Below, in pieces: positions 9,616 to 17,595 of a stretch of 64,000 bases of DNA; positions within the stretch are counted from its first letter, which is position 1; the number at the start of each line of letters is the position of its first letter. The notes under the pieces were generated by a model. That model was not told the origin of the DNA, made no database searches, and worked only from the letters and a program-made list of their open reading frames with translations. The stretch covers positions 1,986,001 through 2,050,000 of the forward strand of contig NZ_CP082944.1 in NCBI RefSeq assembly GCF_019933155.2, written 5' to 3'. This DNA is from Metabacillus dongyingensis. GTDB taxonomy: Bacteria > Bacillota > Bacilli > Bacillales > Bacillaceae. The position numbers and the translations under genes are program-made.

Positions 9616-9850
9616 ATTCTAATATCGGAAAGGAAAAGGTACAGGAGACATGTGGAACTAATCTTATTTTCTAAACGTTTTTTGAATAAGCAAAAAAACG
9701 AGACCTAGAGAATAGGATGAGTGCGCTCATTTTTCATACCATTTCCAGCTGAAGGCCCAGAAACATGCATCTTTTTGCATTTTTTTCTGTACCCTTCTGT
9801 CTATTTCATATGGTTGAAATCCTCTCTAGGCGAACTTGGGAGGTTTTTTT
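9616..9850 (+). promoter_or_regulatory. Attenuator-like leader of the resistance-type ABC-F gene
   Basis: Long leader with the parts of a ribosome-mediated attenuator. A three-codon upstream ORF sits near its 5' end. A final hairpin pairs CCTCTC (9821-9826) with GGGAGG (9838-9843), followed by T7 and then ATG, so the same stem is both an intrinsic terminator and a mask over the Shine-Dalgarno site. Upstream, CCTAGAGA (9704-9711) is exactly complementary to TCTCTAGG (9823-9830) in the 5' arm and would form an antiterminator. A small ATGAG/CTCAT hairpin with T5 (9717-9736) could be a pause or early stop. B. subtilis vmlR and Listeria lmo0919 have comparable leaders. Confidence 0.6.
9650..9661 (+). 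CDS. Candidate leader uORF, M-W-N-stop
   Basis: ATG TGG AAC TAA, preceded by AGGAG (only two bases away) and AAAAGG (ten bases away). Minimal ORFs of this kind act as ribosome stall sites in antibiotic-responsive leaders. Supported only by position and by the complementary segments downstream. Confidence 0.35.
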   Translation: MWN

Positions 9851-11608
9851 ATGGGTAAAAATGAAAGATTAAAACAGCGAAGTGCAAATACAATCCTTAA
9901 TGTAAAGGATGTAAAAAAACAATATGGAGATAAAGTGATACTTGAAAACATACAGTTTGAATTGAAACAAGGAGATTGTGCGGGATTAGTCGGATACAAC
10001 GGTGCAGGCAAGACGACCTTAGCCAATCTGATTTTTGGGAAGCTTCTTCCTGATGAAGGCAGCATCTACAGAAAAAAAGACCTGAAAGTCGGATATCTGA
10101 TGCAATCAGTTGATTACACCGTACATGATTTTAAAGGTGTTTTGGAAGATCAAAGCTTCGAAGCAATCTTTGAAACGACAAAAAAATTAGGACTTGAAAA
10201 AGTGCAGAATTGGGAAGATGACCGGCTTCATCATTTAAGCGGCGGTGAGAAGCTGAAGCTCGCACTCGCTCATGTATGGGCCTCAAACCCCGATCTGCTG
10301 ATTCTGGATGAACCGACCAATCATTTGGACTATCAGGGAATAGAATGGCTTGTGGATCAGCTGAGGACGTTTAGCGGAGCTGTGCTGATTATCTCACATG
10401 ACAGGTATTTTCTCGACAGAACCGTATCTTATATTTTTGAACTTGAAAATAAGAAGATGGTGGAATACAAAGGGAATTACACAGCTTACAGGATCGAGAA
10501 GAAAAGGCTCTTGGAAGAACAAAAGCATCAGTATGAAGTGCAGCAGCGGTATAAAGCAAAAATTGAAGGGCAAATGGAAAATTTAAAGAATTGGTCAGAT
10601 AAAGCTCACCGTGAATCAACCAAGCAGGGAAGTCCTTCTGAACGGAAACAAATGGGTTTTAAAGAATACAACAGAGTAAAGGCAAAAAAAATGGACATTC
10701 AGGTTCGTTCTAAGATGAAGCGGTTAACGGCTGAGCTTGAAAAAAATAAAATAGAAAAGCCGCAAGAAGAAGCGAAAATCTTGTTTCAGTTCGATTCAAG
10801 CGGCAAGAGGGGCAGACGTGTACTTGAAGCAAAGGATCTTGAAAAAACGTTTGGGCAGCTGTCCTTGATTAAGAAAAGCCATTTTTATATTAAACATGGC
10901 GAGAGAATTGGCATGATTGGAAAAAACGGTGCAGGTAAATCGACGCTTATCCGGATGATTCAAGGCATGGAAGACGTAACCGGAGGCGAGTTATGGAAAA
11001 GCGAAACGATGAAAATCGCTTATTTAAGTCAGGATGTGAATGATTTAAAAGAAGATGCAACGGTTCTTCGGGCTCTTGATCTTCATGAGAGGGAACAGAT
11101 CCTAAGAGCGCGGACCATTTTCGCAAATATGGGGCTGCCTGAAGAAAAACTTCAGCAGACAATCGGTTCACTTAGCCTGGGTGAACGTACAAGGGTGAAG
11201 CTCGTGTCTATGATCCTTAAAGAATATGACGTTCTCATACTCGATGAGCCGACAAACCATTTGGACCTCCCGAGCCGCGAACAGCTAGAGGAGACCCTTG
11301 ATGAGTTTGAAGGGACCATCATCATTGTCTCTCACGATCAGTATTTTATAAATAAATTATGTGATAAGCTGCTCGTATTTGAAGATGGGACCGTAAGAAG
11401 AGTGGAAATGAAGCTTGATGACTATTTTTCCAGGAGCAAAAGTGAATCGAATGAAACTGATATTGAGAAAGAGCTGCTTAAAATAGATCATCAGCTGACA
11501 GCTGTTTTAAGCAAGCTGAGTGTAATCAGCAGAGATGATCCTTCTTTTGAACTGCTTGATGAAGAGTACAGCAGACTTCTTAAAGCTAAGAAAAAGTTAA
11601 CAGGCTGA
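9851..11608 (+). CDS. ABC-F ribosome-protection ATPase (VmlR/Vga-type)
   Basis: ABC-F proteins of this class bind the ribosomal E site and dislodge drugs such as lincosamides, pleuromutilins or streptogramin A. Seen: cassette 1 with [31 protein letters not shown] and SHDRYFLD; a long basic linker (about residues 230-310) that forms the drug-displacing arm; cassette 2 with GKNGAGKST, LSLGERTRVK and [11 protein letters not shown]; and a C-terminal extension of about 40 residues. No membrane helices. ATG start with GGGAGG seven bases upstream. An in-frame TTG five codons earlier lies inside the terminator stem and is rejected. The attenuator-like leader favours a resistance role over a housekeeping one; the drug class is unknown. 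Confidence 0.8.
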   Translation: MGKNERLKQRSANTILNVKDVKKQYGDKVILENIQFELKQGDCAGLVGYNGAGKTTLANLIFGKLLPDEGSIYRKKDLKVGYLMQSVDYTVHDFKGVLEDQSFEAIFETTKKLGLEKVQNWEDDRLHHLSGGEKLKLALAHVWASNPDLLILDEPTNHLDYQGIEWLVDQLRTFSGAVLIISHDRYFLDRTVSYIFELENKKMVEYKGNYTAYRIEKKRLLEEQKHQYEVQQRYKAKIEGQMENLKNWSDKAHRESTKQGSPSERKQMGFKEYNRVKAKKMDIQVRSKMKRLTAELEKNKIEKPQEEAKILFQFDSSGKRGRRVLEAKDLEKTFGQLSLIKKSHFYIKHGERIGMIGKNGAGKSTLIRMIQGMEDVTGGELWKSETMKIAYLSQDVNDLKEDATVLRALDLHEREQILRARTIFANMGLPEEKLQQTIGSLSLGERTRVKLVSMILKEYDVLILDEPTNHLDLPSREQLEETLDEFEGTIIIVSHDQYFINKLCDKLLVFEDGTVRRVEMKLDDYFSRSKSESNETDIEKELLKIDHQLTAVLSKLSVISRDDPSFELLDEEYSRLLKAKKKLTG

Positions 11609-11612
11609 TCAT

Positions 11613-11644
11613 AAAAGGCTGAGTCACGATGACTCAGCCTTTTA
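11613..11644. terminator. Strong bidirectional terminator
   Basis: Perfect AAAAGGCTGAGTCA/TGACTCAGCCTTTT stem with a three-base loop between the convergent ABC-F and VanW genes. Confidence 0.9.
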
Positions 11645-11653
11645 TAATAATAG

Positions 11654-12565
11654 TTAGATTTTAGAAGCTGCTATAATTTGAACCTCTAGAGTACCGCTTT
11701 TTTGATCGGTTATGGATTTAATAATGACTGGATAGTCTTTATTATTCATGAATTTAAAATCGTAGCCTCCCCAGGAAACAGTTGCATCCTGATTAATAGG
11801 GACATAGCCGACTGTTTTAGAATGATGATGAAGTTCGATTATTTCAAGACCTGCCTTGGCAACAGCATTGTACAAAGTGCTTGAAGTCTGGCAGATGCCT
11901 CCGCCGATTCCTTCGACAAACTCTTTATTTACAATCTCAAGCGCTTTTTGATATCCGCGTGCAGGTGTTCTCTCGCCGACGATTAAATTAAAATAAAATC
12001 TGTCTCCAGGACCAAGTACAATTTCATTAATCGCATTCGAAGAAATGGCAATATTGGTGCTTCTGCCTGCAACAGAAGGATTGAAAGCTGTTTTATAGCT
12101 TCCGATCACTGTTTGTTTAGCGCCATTTAGGGCTTCCTGCGTAATATTTGGAGCTGTCTCCGTGATAGGGAGCGGGATTTCCTGATTAAAAGCCGAAAGA
12201 TTCTGCAATTGATTTAATAGAGCCTCTTCGTCCAGGACAACTCGGCTTTGACCCGGGAAAAGCTTGCCGTTTTTAACTTTTGAAGGGGTCATCGGCTGAT
12301 CAAATTTATCTGCCATCTGCCGGACCAGTGCCTTCATATCCTTTTCATGCTGCTCTTTATTTTTATCTGCAGCCGGTATAAATGTGGTTACTGTGCTGCC
12401 GTCTCTGCTGTCAATCAGAGCAAACTCCCGGTTCATCTCCATCGCCTTTGAAGAAACAGCTTTTGCACTCACGGCATTATTCGCCATGATAAGTTTTTCT
12501 TTTTCCACCAAACCGCATCCGCTTAGAACAAAAGTAATTGATACGAACAATAATAAGCGTTTTAT
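11654..12565 (-). CDS. VanW-family lipoprotein
   Basis: Exported lipoprotein carrying a VanW domain in its C-terminal half (SVAGRSTNIAIS, LGPGDRFYFNLIVG, GGGICQTSSTLYNAV, WGGYDFKFMNN); the family's function is unknown though linked to cell-wall genes. The N-terminus is the problem. The only position with a good ribosome site (GGGGGAG, six bases away) is an ATA codon, giving (M)KRLLLFVSITFVLSGCG, a textbook lipobox signal peptide. The nearest standard start is a TTG five codons later with no site and no positive charges before the hydrophobic core. I used the ATA. Either it is a rare ATA start, a mutated ATG, or a base error. Confidence 0.75.
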   Translation of the reverse strand: MKRLLLFVSITFVLSGCGLVEKEKLIMANNAVSAKAVSSKAMEMNREFALIDSRDGSTVTTFIPAADKNKEQHEKDMKALVRQMADKFDQPMTPSKVKNGKLFPGQSRVVLDEEALLNQLQNLSAFNQEIPLPITETAPNITQEALNGAKQTVIGSYKTAFNPSVAGRSTNIAISSNAINEIVLGPGDRFYFNLIVGERTPARGYQKALEIVNKEFVEGIGGGICQTSSTLYNAVAKAGLEIIELHHHSKTVGYVPINQDATVSWGGYDFKFMNNKDYPVIIKSITDQKSGTLEVQIIAASKI

Positions 12566-12749
12566 GTCGTTCTCCCCCAGTGAAATTGTAGATTAGATGT
12601 TTTTATGTGAATCATACAATAGGTAAGACGCATATGAAAAGAGAAAAGTTTCAAAAAATTGGAGAAAAAAAGAATAATTTTCAAGTGATTGATTTATTTA
12701 GAAAAAGAAAGTAGAATGAAAAAACAGGAACAAACGTTCTGTGCCGGGC

Positions 12750-12782
12750 AAAAAAAAGAACCGCAGTAAAATGCGGCTCTTT
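12750..12782 (-). terminator. Terminator after mreBH
   Basis: GAGCCGCA/TGCGGTTC stem followed on the reverse strand by eight T, ten bases past the mreBH stop. Confidence 0.85.
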
Positions 12783-12792
12783 CACACTTATA

Positions 12793-13800
12793 TTATTTTG
12801 AAACTTTTTGAAGCTTGTGAATGACCTGAAGAGATCTTCCTGTTCCGATTGCAACTGATTCAAGCGGGCTTGGAGCAAGGTGTACAGGGACGACAATTTC
12901 TTCACTGAGCCATTCCTGCATGCCTTTCATTAATGCACCGCCGCCTGTCAGAATAACTCCGCGGTCTACAATATCACCGCTAAGCTCAGGAGGACAGTCT
13001 TCAAGGGTAGCACGAATCGCTTCCAGTATATGAAGCAATGATTCTCTCATTGAATTCTGCATTTCTGTTGAAGATAGAGTTATCGTCTTTGGAAGACCTG
13101 TAACCAAGTCACGTCCTCTGACTTCCATTAACAGCTCGTCATGCTTGACAAGAGCATAGCCGATTTCCATCTTAATGTTTTCAGCAGTGCGCTCGCCGAT
13201 TAACAGGTTATAGTTTTTACGGACATATCCAATAATATCCTCATCAAGCTGATCACCGCCGATTCTGATGGAGTGGCATGATACAACCCCGCCAAAAGAG
13301 ATAATGGCAACCTCTGTTGTACCGCCGCCGATATCAACAATCACATTAGCGATCGGTTCATCTACAGGAAGATCTGCACCAATAGCTGCTGCAACCGGCT
13401 CCTCAATTAAATGAACGATTTTAGCACCTGCATTTTTTACCGCATCGTGAATGGCACGGCGTTCAACACTGGTTGCACCTGATGGAGTACATACAACAAC
13501 AGTAGGCTTTCTAATAGAAAAACCTAATTTTTTTGAAGCTTTTTTCATAATTTGCTTAAGCATTTCAGTTGTTACATCATAATCAGCAATTACGCCATCT
13601 TTTAGCGGTCTGACCGCCACAATTTTACCAGGCGTTTTGCCGATCATGCTTTTTGCTTCCGTCCCTACAGCCAAAACATTTTTTGTTACTGTATCAATCG
13701 CCACAACGGACGGTTCATTTATTGCGATTCCTTTATCCTTGCTGTATACAAGAATATTTGCTGTACCTAAGTCAATACCAATTTCAGAAGTAGAAAACAT
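12793..13800 (-). CDS. mreBH: MreB-like actin homologue, MreBH
   Basis: Bacterial actin that polymerises under the membrane and guides side-wall synthesis; in B. subtilis MreBH positions the LytE hydrolase. Seen: phosphate-1 motif [15 protein letters not shown] (residues 9-23), [26 protein letters not shown], phosphate-2 [15 protein letters not shown] and the adenosine motif [13 protein letters not shown]. 335 residues, the normal MreB length. Stands alone rather than in an mreBCD operon, which supports the MreBH paralogue, and its place between the ykpB and kinC genes matches B. subtilis. ATG start, with GGGTGAAG upstream. Confidence 0.9.
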   Translation of the reverse strand: MFSTSEIGIDLGTANILVYSKDKGIAINEPSVVAIDTVTKNVLAVGTEAKSMIGKTPGKIVAVRPLKDGVIADYDVTTEMLKQIMKKASKKLGFSIRKPTVVVCTPSGATSVERRAIHDAVKNAGAKIVHLIEEPVAAAIGADLPVDEPIANVIVDIGGGTTEVAIISFGGVVSCHSIRIGGDQLDEDIIGYVRKNYNLLIGERTAENIKMEIGYALVKHDELLMEVRGRDLVTGLPKTITLSSTEMQNSMRESLLHILEAIRATLEDCPPELSGDIVDRGVILTGGGALMKGMQEWLSEEIVVPVHLAPSPLESVAIGTGRSLQVIHKLQKVSK

Positions 13801-13956
13801 ATATCTTCACCCAATCCTCATAGATTTCGAGTCTTTAATATTCATTCTGCGAACAGTGTCGATTTATGGGGGTAGCTGGCCTTTTTTTTTAGAATGTATT
13901 TTATGGGAACTTCAGGGAATAAGAAAAAGAGTATTGAAAAAGGAAGTGCATCTAAA

Positions 13957-14469
13957 GTGGAAGTGAAATTCTGTAGACATTCTTTTGTAGTAAAAACCAG
14001 TATCGTGCTCCCCTCTGATACAAACAATTATGGAACATTGTTCGGAGGGAAGCTTATGGCTTATATCGATGACGTAGCAGCCATTTCTGCAATCAGACAT
14101 GCCCGGGCGCATGTTGTCACTGCTTCAACGGACTCTGTTGATTTTCTGCATCCAATATATGAAGGAAACTCAGTTTGTCTTGAAGCGTTTGTGACATATA
14201 CGGGAAGAACATCAATGGAGGTTTTTGTAAAAGTCATTGCAGAAGACCTCCTGAACGGAAATCGAAATGTTTGCGCTCTATCCTTTCTTACAATGGTCGC
14301 CGTTGATGAACACAATAGACCTACTCCCGTACCAAATGTTATTCCCGAGTCAGAAACAGAAAAGATGCTGAACGACTCTGCACTTAAGCGTGCAGAAATC
14401 CGGAAAAAGCGAAAAGAAGACACTGAATCAATGGCAGCCGCATTCGGAACCGATTATCCCTGGCTGTAA
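13957..14469 (+). CDS. Acyl-CoA thioesterase, hotdog fold (YkhA/YciA type)
   Basis: Hydrolyses acyl-CoA thioesters to free acid and CoA. Seen: hotdog core PSDTNNYGTLFGGKLMAYID with the conserved Asn/Gly/Asp active-site region (about residues 17-36), HVVTASTDSVDFLHPI, then a charged C-terminal tail ending YPWL, typical of YkhA. About 170 residues from a GTG start eleven bases after AGGAA; the frame is open upstream but the extra 21 residues have no family look. Divergent from mreBH. In B. subtilis the abh regulator occupies this neighbourhood instead; ykhA lies elsewhere. Confidence 0.8.
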   Translation: MEVKFCRHSFVVKTSIVLPSDTNNYGTLFGGKLMAYIDDVAAISAIRHARAHVVTASTDSVDFLHPIYEGNSVCLEAFVTYTGRTSMEVFVKVIAEDLLNGNRNVCALSFLTMVAVDEHNRPTPVPNVIPESETEKMLNDSALKRAEIRKKRKEDTESMAAAFGTDYPWL

Positions 14470-14483
14470 GCGGAAAGAAAGTG

Positions 14484-14570
14484 ATGCAAAGCCTAAAGGA
14501 GCAGGATGTCCTGTTTCTTTGGCTGAATGCATTATGGGGGAATCTAAAACCTTGGTCTTATTCATTCTAA
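14484..14570 (+). CDS. Possible 28-aa Trp-rich peptide
   Basis: Short ORF 14 bases after the thioesterase stop, with GGAAAG six bases before ATG. The product, containing LFLWLNALWGNLKPW, is amphipathic and rich in Trp/Leu. No family recognised. It may be spurious; the rest of the gap to 14746 holds no other convincing gene. Confidence 0.25.
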   Translation: MQSLKEQDVLFLWLNALWGNLKPWSYSF

Positions 14571-14746
14571 ATGAAATACTGAAGCAGTCATTTTCTATGC
14601 ATGTATAGAGAAGCAGTAATCTTTCATAAATAATTGGACAGAAAACAGGATCTTCTGATAAAAAGAAGTATATCTTTCTATTAATTGATCTATAAATCTA
14701 TTGACGACGGTGTCAGGTATCACCCTTAAAAAAAGGAGAAACTAAA

Positions 14747-15199
14747 TTGAAACAGTTATGTGTTATACCATGCGGAAATAAAAAAATTTGGGATAAGGAG
14801 CCTCATCTTGGAAAAGTTGAAGCTCAAAATGCCTATACGGGAACCTTTCATTTGCTCTGCCGGCAGTATGCCGAAAAGTTTTTCGATGATTGGGTCATTC
14901 TTTCTGCTAAACATGGCTTCTTACTCCCTGAGGATTTTGTTCCGGGCAATTACAATGTCTCGTTCAGCATGAAAACAGAAGAAGTGATAAGACTTGAAGA
15001 GCTGAACATGCAGGCTTATGAAAAGAACCTGCATCAATTTAATAAGTTTGTTGTGCTTGGAGGCAAGAAATTCAGACCCATTATAGAAACTGCGGTTGAA
15101 GGGGAATACATTTATCCGCTGCAGGGCTGTACAGGAATCGGATATATGCAGCAAATGCTAAAAAAAGCGGTTCTTACAAATCATAGTCTCCATGATTGA
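14747..15199 (+). CDS. DUF6884-like protein
   Basis: 150 residues without membrane segments. Visible motifs: N-terminal CVIPCGNKKIW (residues 4-14), EAQNAYTGTFHLLCRQYA (24-41), WVILSAKHGFLLPEDFVPGNYN (47-68, read in parts) and a Gly-rich VVLGGKKFRP. The Cys/Gly/Lys start and SAKHG segment fit the DUF6884/YaaA-like group, some members of which occur beside 7-deazaguanine DNA or tRNA modification genes, but no such genes are nearby. Function unknown. TTG start with AAAGGAGA upstream. Sits between the thioesterase and kinC and may be transcribed alone. Confidence 0.6.
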   Translation: MKQLCVIPCGNKKIWDKEPHLGKVEAQNAYTGTFHLLCRQYAEKFFDDWVILSAKHGFLLPEDFVPGNYNVSFSMKTEEVIRLEELNMQAYEKNLHQFNKFVVLGGKKFRPIIETAVEGEYIYPLQGCTGIGYMQQMLKKAVLTNHSLHD

Positions 15200-15281
15200 T
15201 AGAGAGACATAAGACAGTTGAATATACTGATAAATCAGAAAATGGTATACTATAAAAAAACAGAGGCGAAAAGGTGCTGTG

Positions 15282-16589
15282 ATGAACAAATATACGGGCA
15301 GAATTATGATTACTTTAATAGCAGTATGTATTCTGATTTTATGGAATATCTTAGACTATTATTTGGGGAGTCAGTCTGTCCCTTTGATACTCAGAAGTTT
15401 ATTCTGCTTATTAGTCTTGTCTGTTGTCTGGAAATTAGGCACTTATTTTGACCGTTCCAAATTGTTGATTCATCAGCTGAGCGAAAGTCAGCTCCGCTAT
15501 AAAAACCTGCTTGGTGAGACGAAGATGGTCCTTGAAAATATTCAGGAAGTCGTGTTTCAAACAGATGGTGAAGGGAATTTTATTTACTTAAATCCTGCAT
15601 GGACGGACGTAACAGGGTATGAAAGATCAGAAAGTCTTTATTCCAGTTTTTATCATTACATTACATTTGAAGATAAAAAGCGGGTAAAAAGCAAGCTTGT
15701 TGAATATACAGCTGCGAAACGACCCGAGGGAAAACTGGAAACATCCTATCGCAAGAAAAGCGGCGGAGAATTTTATGCTCATGTTCAATTCAAAATGTAT
15801 TATGACAATGAAGGCTATTTGATCGGAACGGTCGGGACAATTCAGGACATTACTGACAGAAAAATGGAAGAGCGGGAATGGAGAGAAATGAATGAGCACC
15901 TTGCCCTGAAATCCCAAAAACTTTCCATTGCCGGACAGCTTGCAGCGGGCATTGCACATGAGGTAAGAAATCCGCTTACATCCATCAGCGGTTTTCTTCA
16001 GCTGATTAAAAAAGAATTTCCTGGCAAAGATACATATTTTGATATTATCTTTGGAGAAATAAAGAGAATTGAGCTGGTTCTTAGTGAAATGCTTGTCTTG
16101 GCCAAACCGCAGGCGATTCATTTCAGGGAAAAGAATATGATTTCCATTTTGGACCAAGTGGCTGTACTGATTGAATCCAATGCCATTTTACATAATATCC
16201 AGATTGAAAAAAGTTTGCCCTCAACAGAAATTATAGTGGAATGTGATGAAAATCAATTAAAACAGGTATTTATCAATCTAATTAAAAACGCGATTGAAGC
16301 ACTGCCTGATGGAGGAAATATCCACATGAGCTGCAGACTGAAAGGGGAATATGTGATCATAGCAATTGAAGATGATGGTATGGGGATACCAAAAGAAAAA
16401 ATCTCAAAACTTGGCGAACCATTCTTTTCTACAAAAGAAAAAGGGACTGGTCTTGGTCTGACCGTTTGCTTAAGGATAATAAAAGATCACTATGGCCATA
16501 TCAATGTAAACAGCAGCTTAAATAAGGGGACTATCTTCGAGGTTGTACTGCCAGTTGTGAATCGCCATACGATATTAGAACCAGTTTAA
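15282..16589 (+). CDS. kinC: PAS-domain membrane histidine kinase, KinC-like
   Basis: Sensor kinase that feeds phosphate into the sporulation/biofilm phosphorelay (Spo0F/Spo0A) in B. subtilis. Seen: two membrane helices (about residues 8-28 and 35-53), a PAS domain (about 80-195, with NIQEVVFQTDGEGNFIYLNP), the H box GIAHEVRNPLTS with the phospho-accepting His near residue 226, N box NLIKNAIEAL, G1 EDDGMGIP and G2 GTGLGLTV. No receiver domain, as expected for an orphan kinase. ATG start six bases after AAGGTG; an adjacent GTG is possible. ykqA follows 15 bases later, so the two are likely co-transcribed. Confidence 0.85.
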   Translation: MNKYTGRIMITLIAVCILILWNILDYYLGSQSVPLILRSLFCLLVLSVVWKLGTYFDRSKLLIHQLSESQLRYKNLLGETKMVLENIQEVVFQTDGEGNFIYLNPAWTDVTGYERSESLYSSFYHYITFEDKKRVKSKLVEYTAAKRPEGKLETSYRKKSGGEFYAHVQFKMYYDNEGYLIGTVGTIQDITDRKMEEREWREMNEHLALKSQKLSIAGQLAAGIAHEVRNPLTSISGFLQLIKKEFPGKDTYFDIIFGEIKRIELVLSEMLVLAKPQAIHFREKNMISILDQVAVLIESNAILHNIQIEKSLPSTEIIVECDENQLKQVFINLIKNAIEALPDGGNIHMSCRLKGEYVIIAIEDDGMGIPKEKISKLGEPFFSTKEKGTGLGLTVCLRIIKDHYGHINVNSSLNKGTIFEVVLPVVNRHTILEPV

Positions 16590-16604
16590 GAGGAGAATGG
16601 TAAG

Positions 16605-17465
16605 ATGAACTGTCATTTATTTGTTTATGGGACACTTCGCTATATGGAGAAAAATCATCATTTTTTAAAGGATAGAACATGTATTGCCGAACAGGCGTGG
16701 ACAAATGGATCGCTGTATGATTCGAATGACGGCTATCCTGCGATGACTGTGGAACAGGAAACAGTTTACGGAGAACTCTATGAAATTGATGAGGAACTGC
16801 TTCCTGAAGTTCATGTACTAGAAGGGTACAATGGACCTGAAGCAGATGACAATCTGTTCGAATTTGTGCCAATCCGTGTCTATACAGATAAAATGGAATA
16901 TGATGCTTTTTGTTATGTCATAAAGCCGGAACAGGCTGATACAATGAAAAAAATAAAGAGCGGAGACTGGAAAGAATATCAGTTTATCTTGAATCCGCCA
17001 GCTGAAACGTTTTATTTTGCTTATGGTTCGTGTATGGATACCGAACGATTTCAAAAAGCGGCTGTTGATCATCATTTTGCCGATGTAATCGGCGGAGGAA
17101 AAGCAGAAAAGTATTCTGTTAAATTCACAGTTACGATGGAAGATGGGGGCCGCGCTGACATCGTTGAAGATGGCGGAGGGGCTGAGGGCATTTTATACCG
17201 TGTACCTGAGGAAGCGGTGGACTATCTTTACATGCGTGAAGGTGTTGATTCTAAATTGTATCGTCCAGCCTTCATTAAGGTGGAAACGGGCGGAGTGGTT
17301 TATGAGCAGTGCCTTACTTTTACAGTGGTTCAGAAAAAAGAAGAGTTCCGCCCGCCTGGCCACTACTCAACAGAAATATTAAGAGGTGCAAAAAGCAGAC
17401 TCGGAGAGGAGTATATTGAAAAAATCCGGGCATATATGGCTGCTCTTCCTGAATATAAACCATAA
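16605..17465 (+). CDS. ykqA: Tandem gamma-glutamylcyclotransferase-like protein YkqA
   Basis: Two GGCT/AIG2 domains in one chain: the first opens FVYGTLR (residues 6-12), the second YFAYGSCMD (about 136-144). The YGTL/YGS motif forms the substrate loop in gamma-glutamylcyclotransferases, which release 5-oxoproline from gamma-glutamyl amines. Conserved acid positions are present in the first domain (LPEVHVLEGY), and the second looks more diverged. 286 residues. ATG start with GAGGAGAAT upstream, directly behind kinC as in B. subtilis. Substrate unknown. Confidence 0.82.
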   Translation: MNCHLFVYGTLRYMEKNHHFLKDRTCIAEQAWTNGSLYDSNDGYPAMTVEQETVYGELYEIDEELLPEVHVLEGYNGPEADDNLFEFVPIRVYTDKMEYDAFCYVIKPEQADTMKKIKSGDWKEYQFILNPPAETFYFAYGSCMDTERFQKAAVDHHFADVIGGGKAEKYSVKFTVTMEDGGRADIVEDGGGAEGILYRVPEEAVDYLYMREGVDSKLYRPAFIKVETGGVVYEQCLTFTVVQKKEEFRPPGHYSTEILRGAKSRLGEEYIEKIRAYMAALPEYKP

Positions 17466-17496
17466 TCAGCAAAGAGAAATCTTCTTTGCTGATTAT
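17462..17496 (+). terminator. Hairpin terminator at the ykqA stop
   Basis: ATAATCAGCAAAG/CTTTGCTGATTAT stem that begins at the ykqA stop codon. The T-run is weak (GATTT), so termination may be partial. Confidence 0.55.
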
Positions 17497-17595
17497 GATT
17501 TCAAAATTTGTTCATCACATCACAATCTTGGCATGTTTTACTTTGGGGAAACTGTGATATAAGATCATTAGAACAATAAAAGGAGATGTGGCCCT

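Noticed and set aside
14390..14608. 72-codon ORF overlapping the thioesterase end
   Set aside because: Starts inside the thioesterase in another frame, has no ribosome site and no family look.
14700..14725. GGTGTCAGGTATCACC mobile-repeat fragment
   Set aside because: Resembles short palindromes scattered in some Bacillus genomes, but one imperfect copy here is not enough to call an element.
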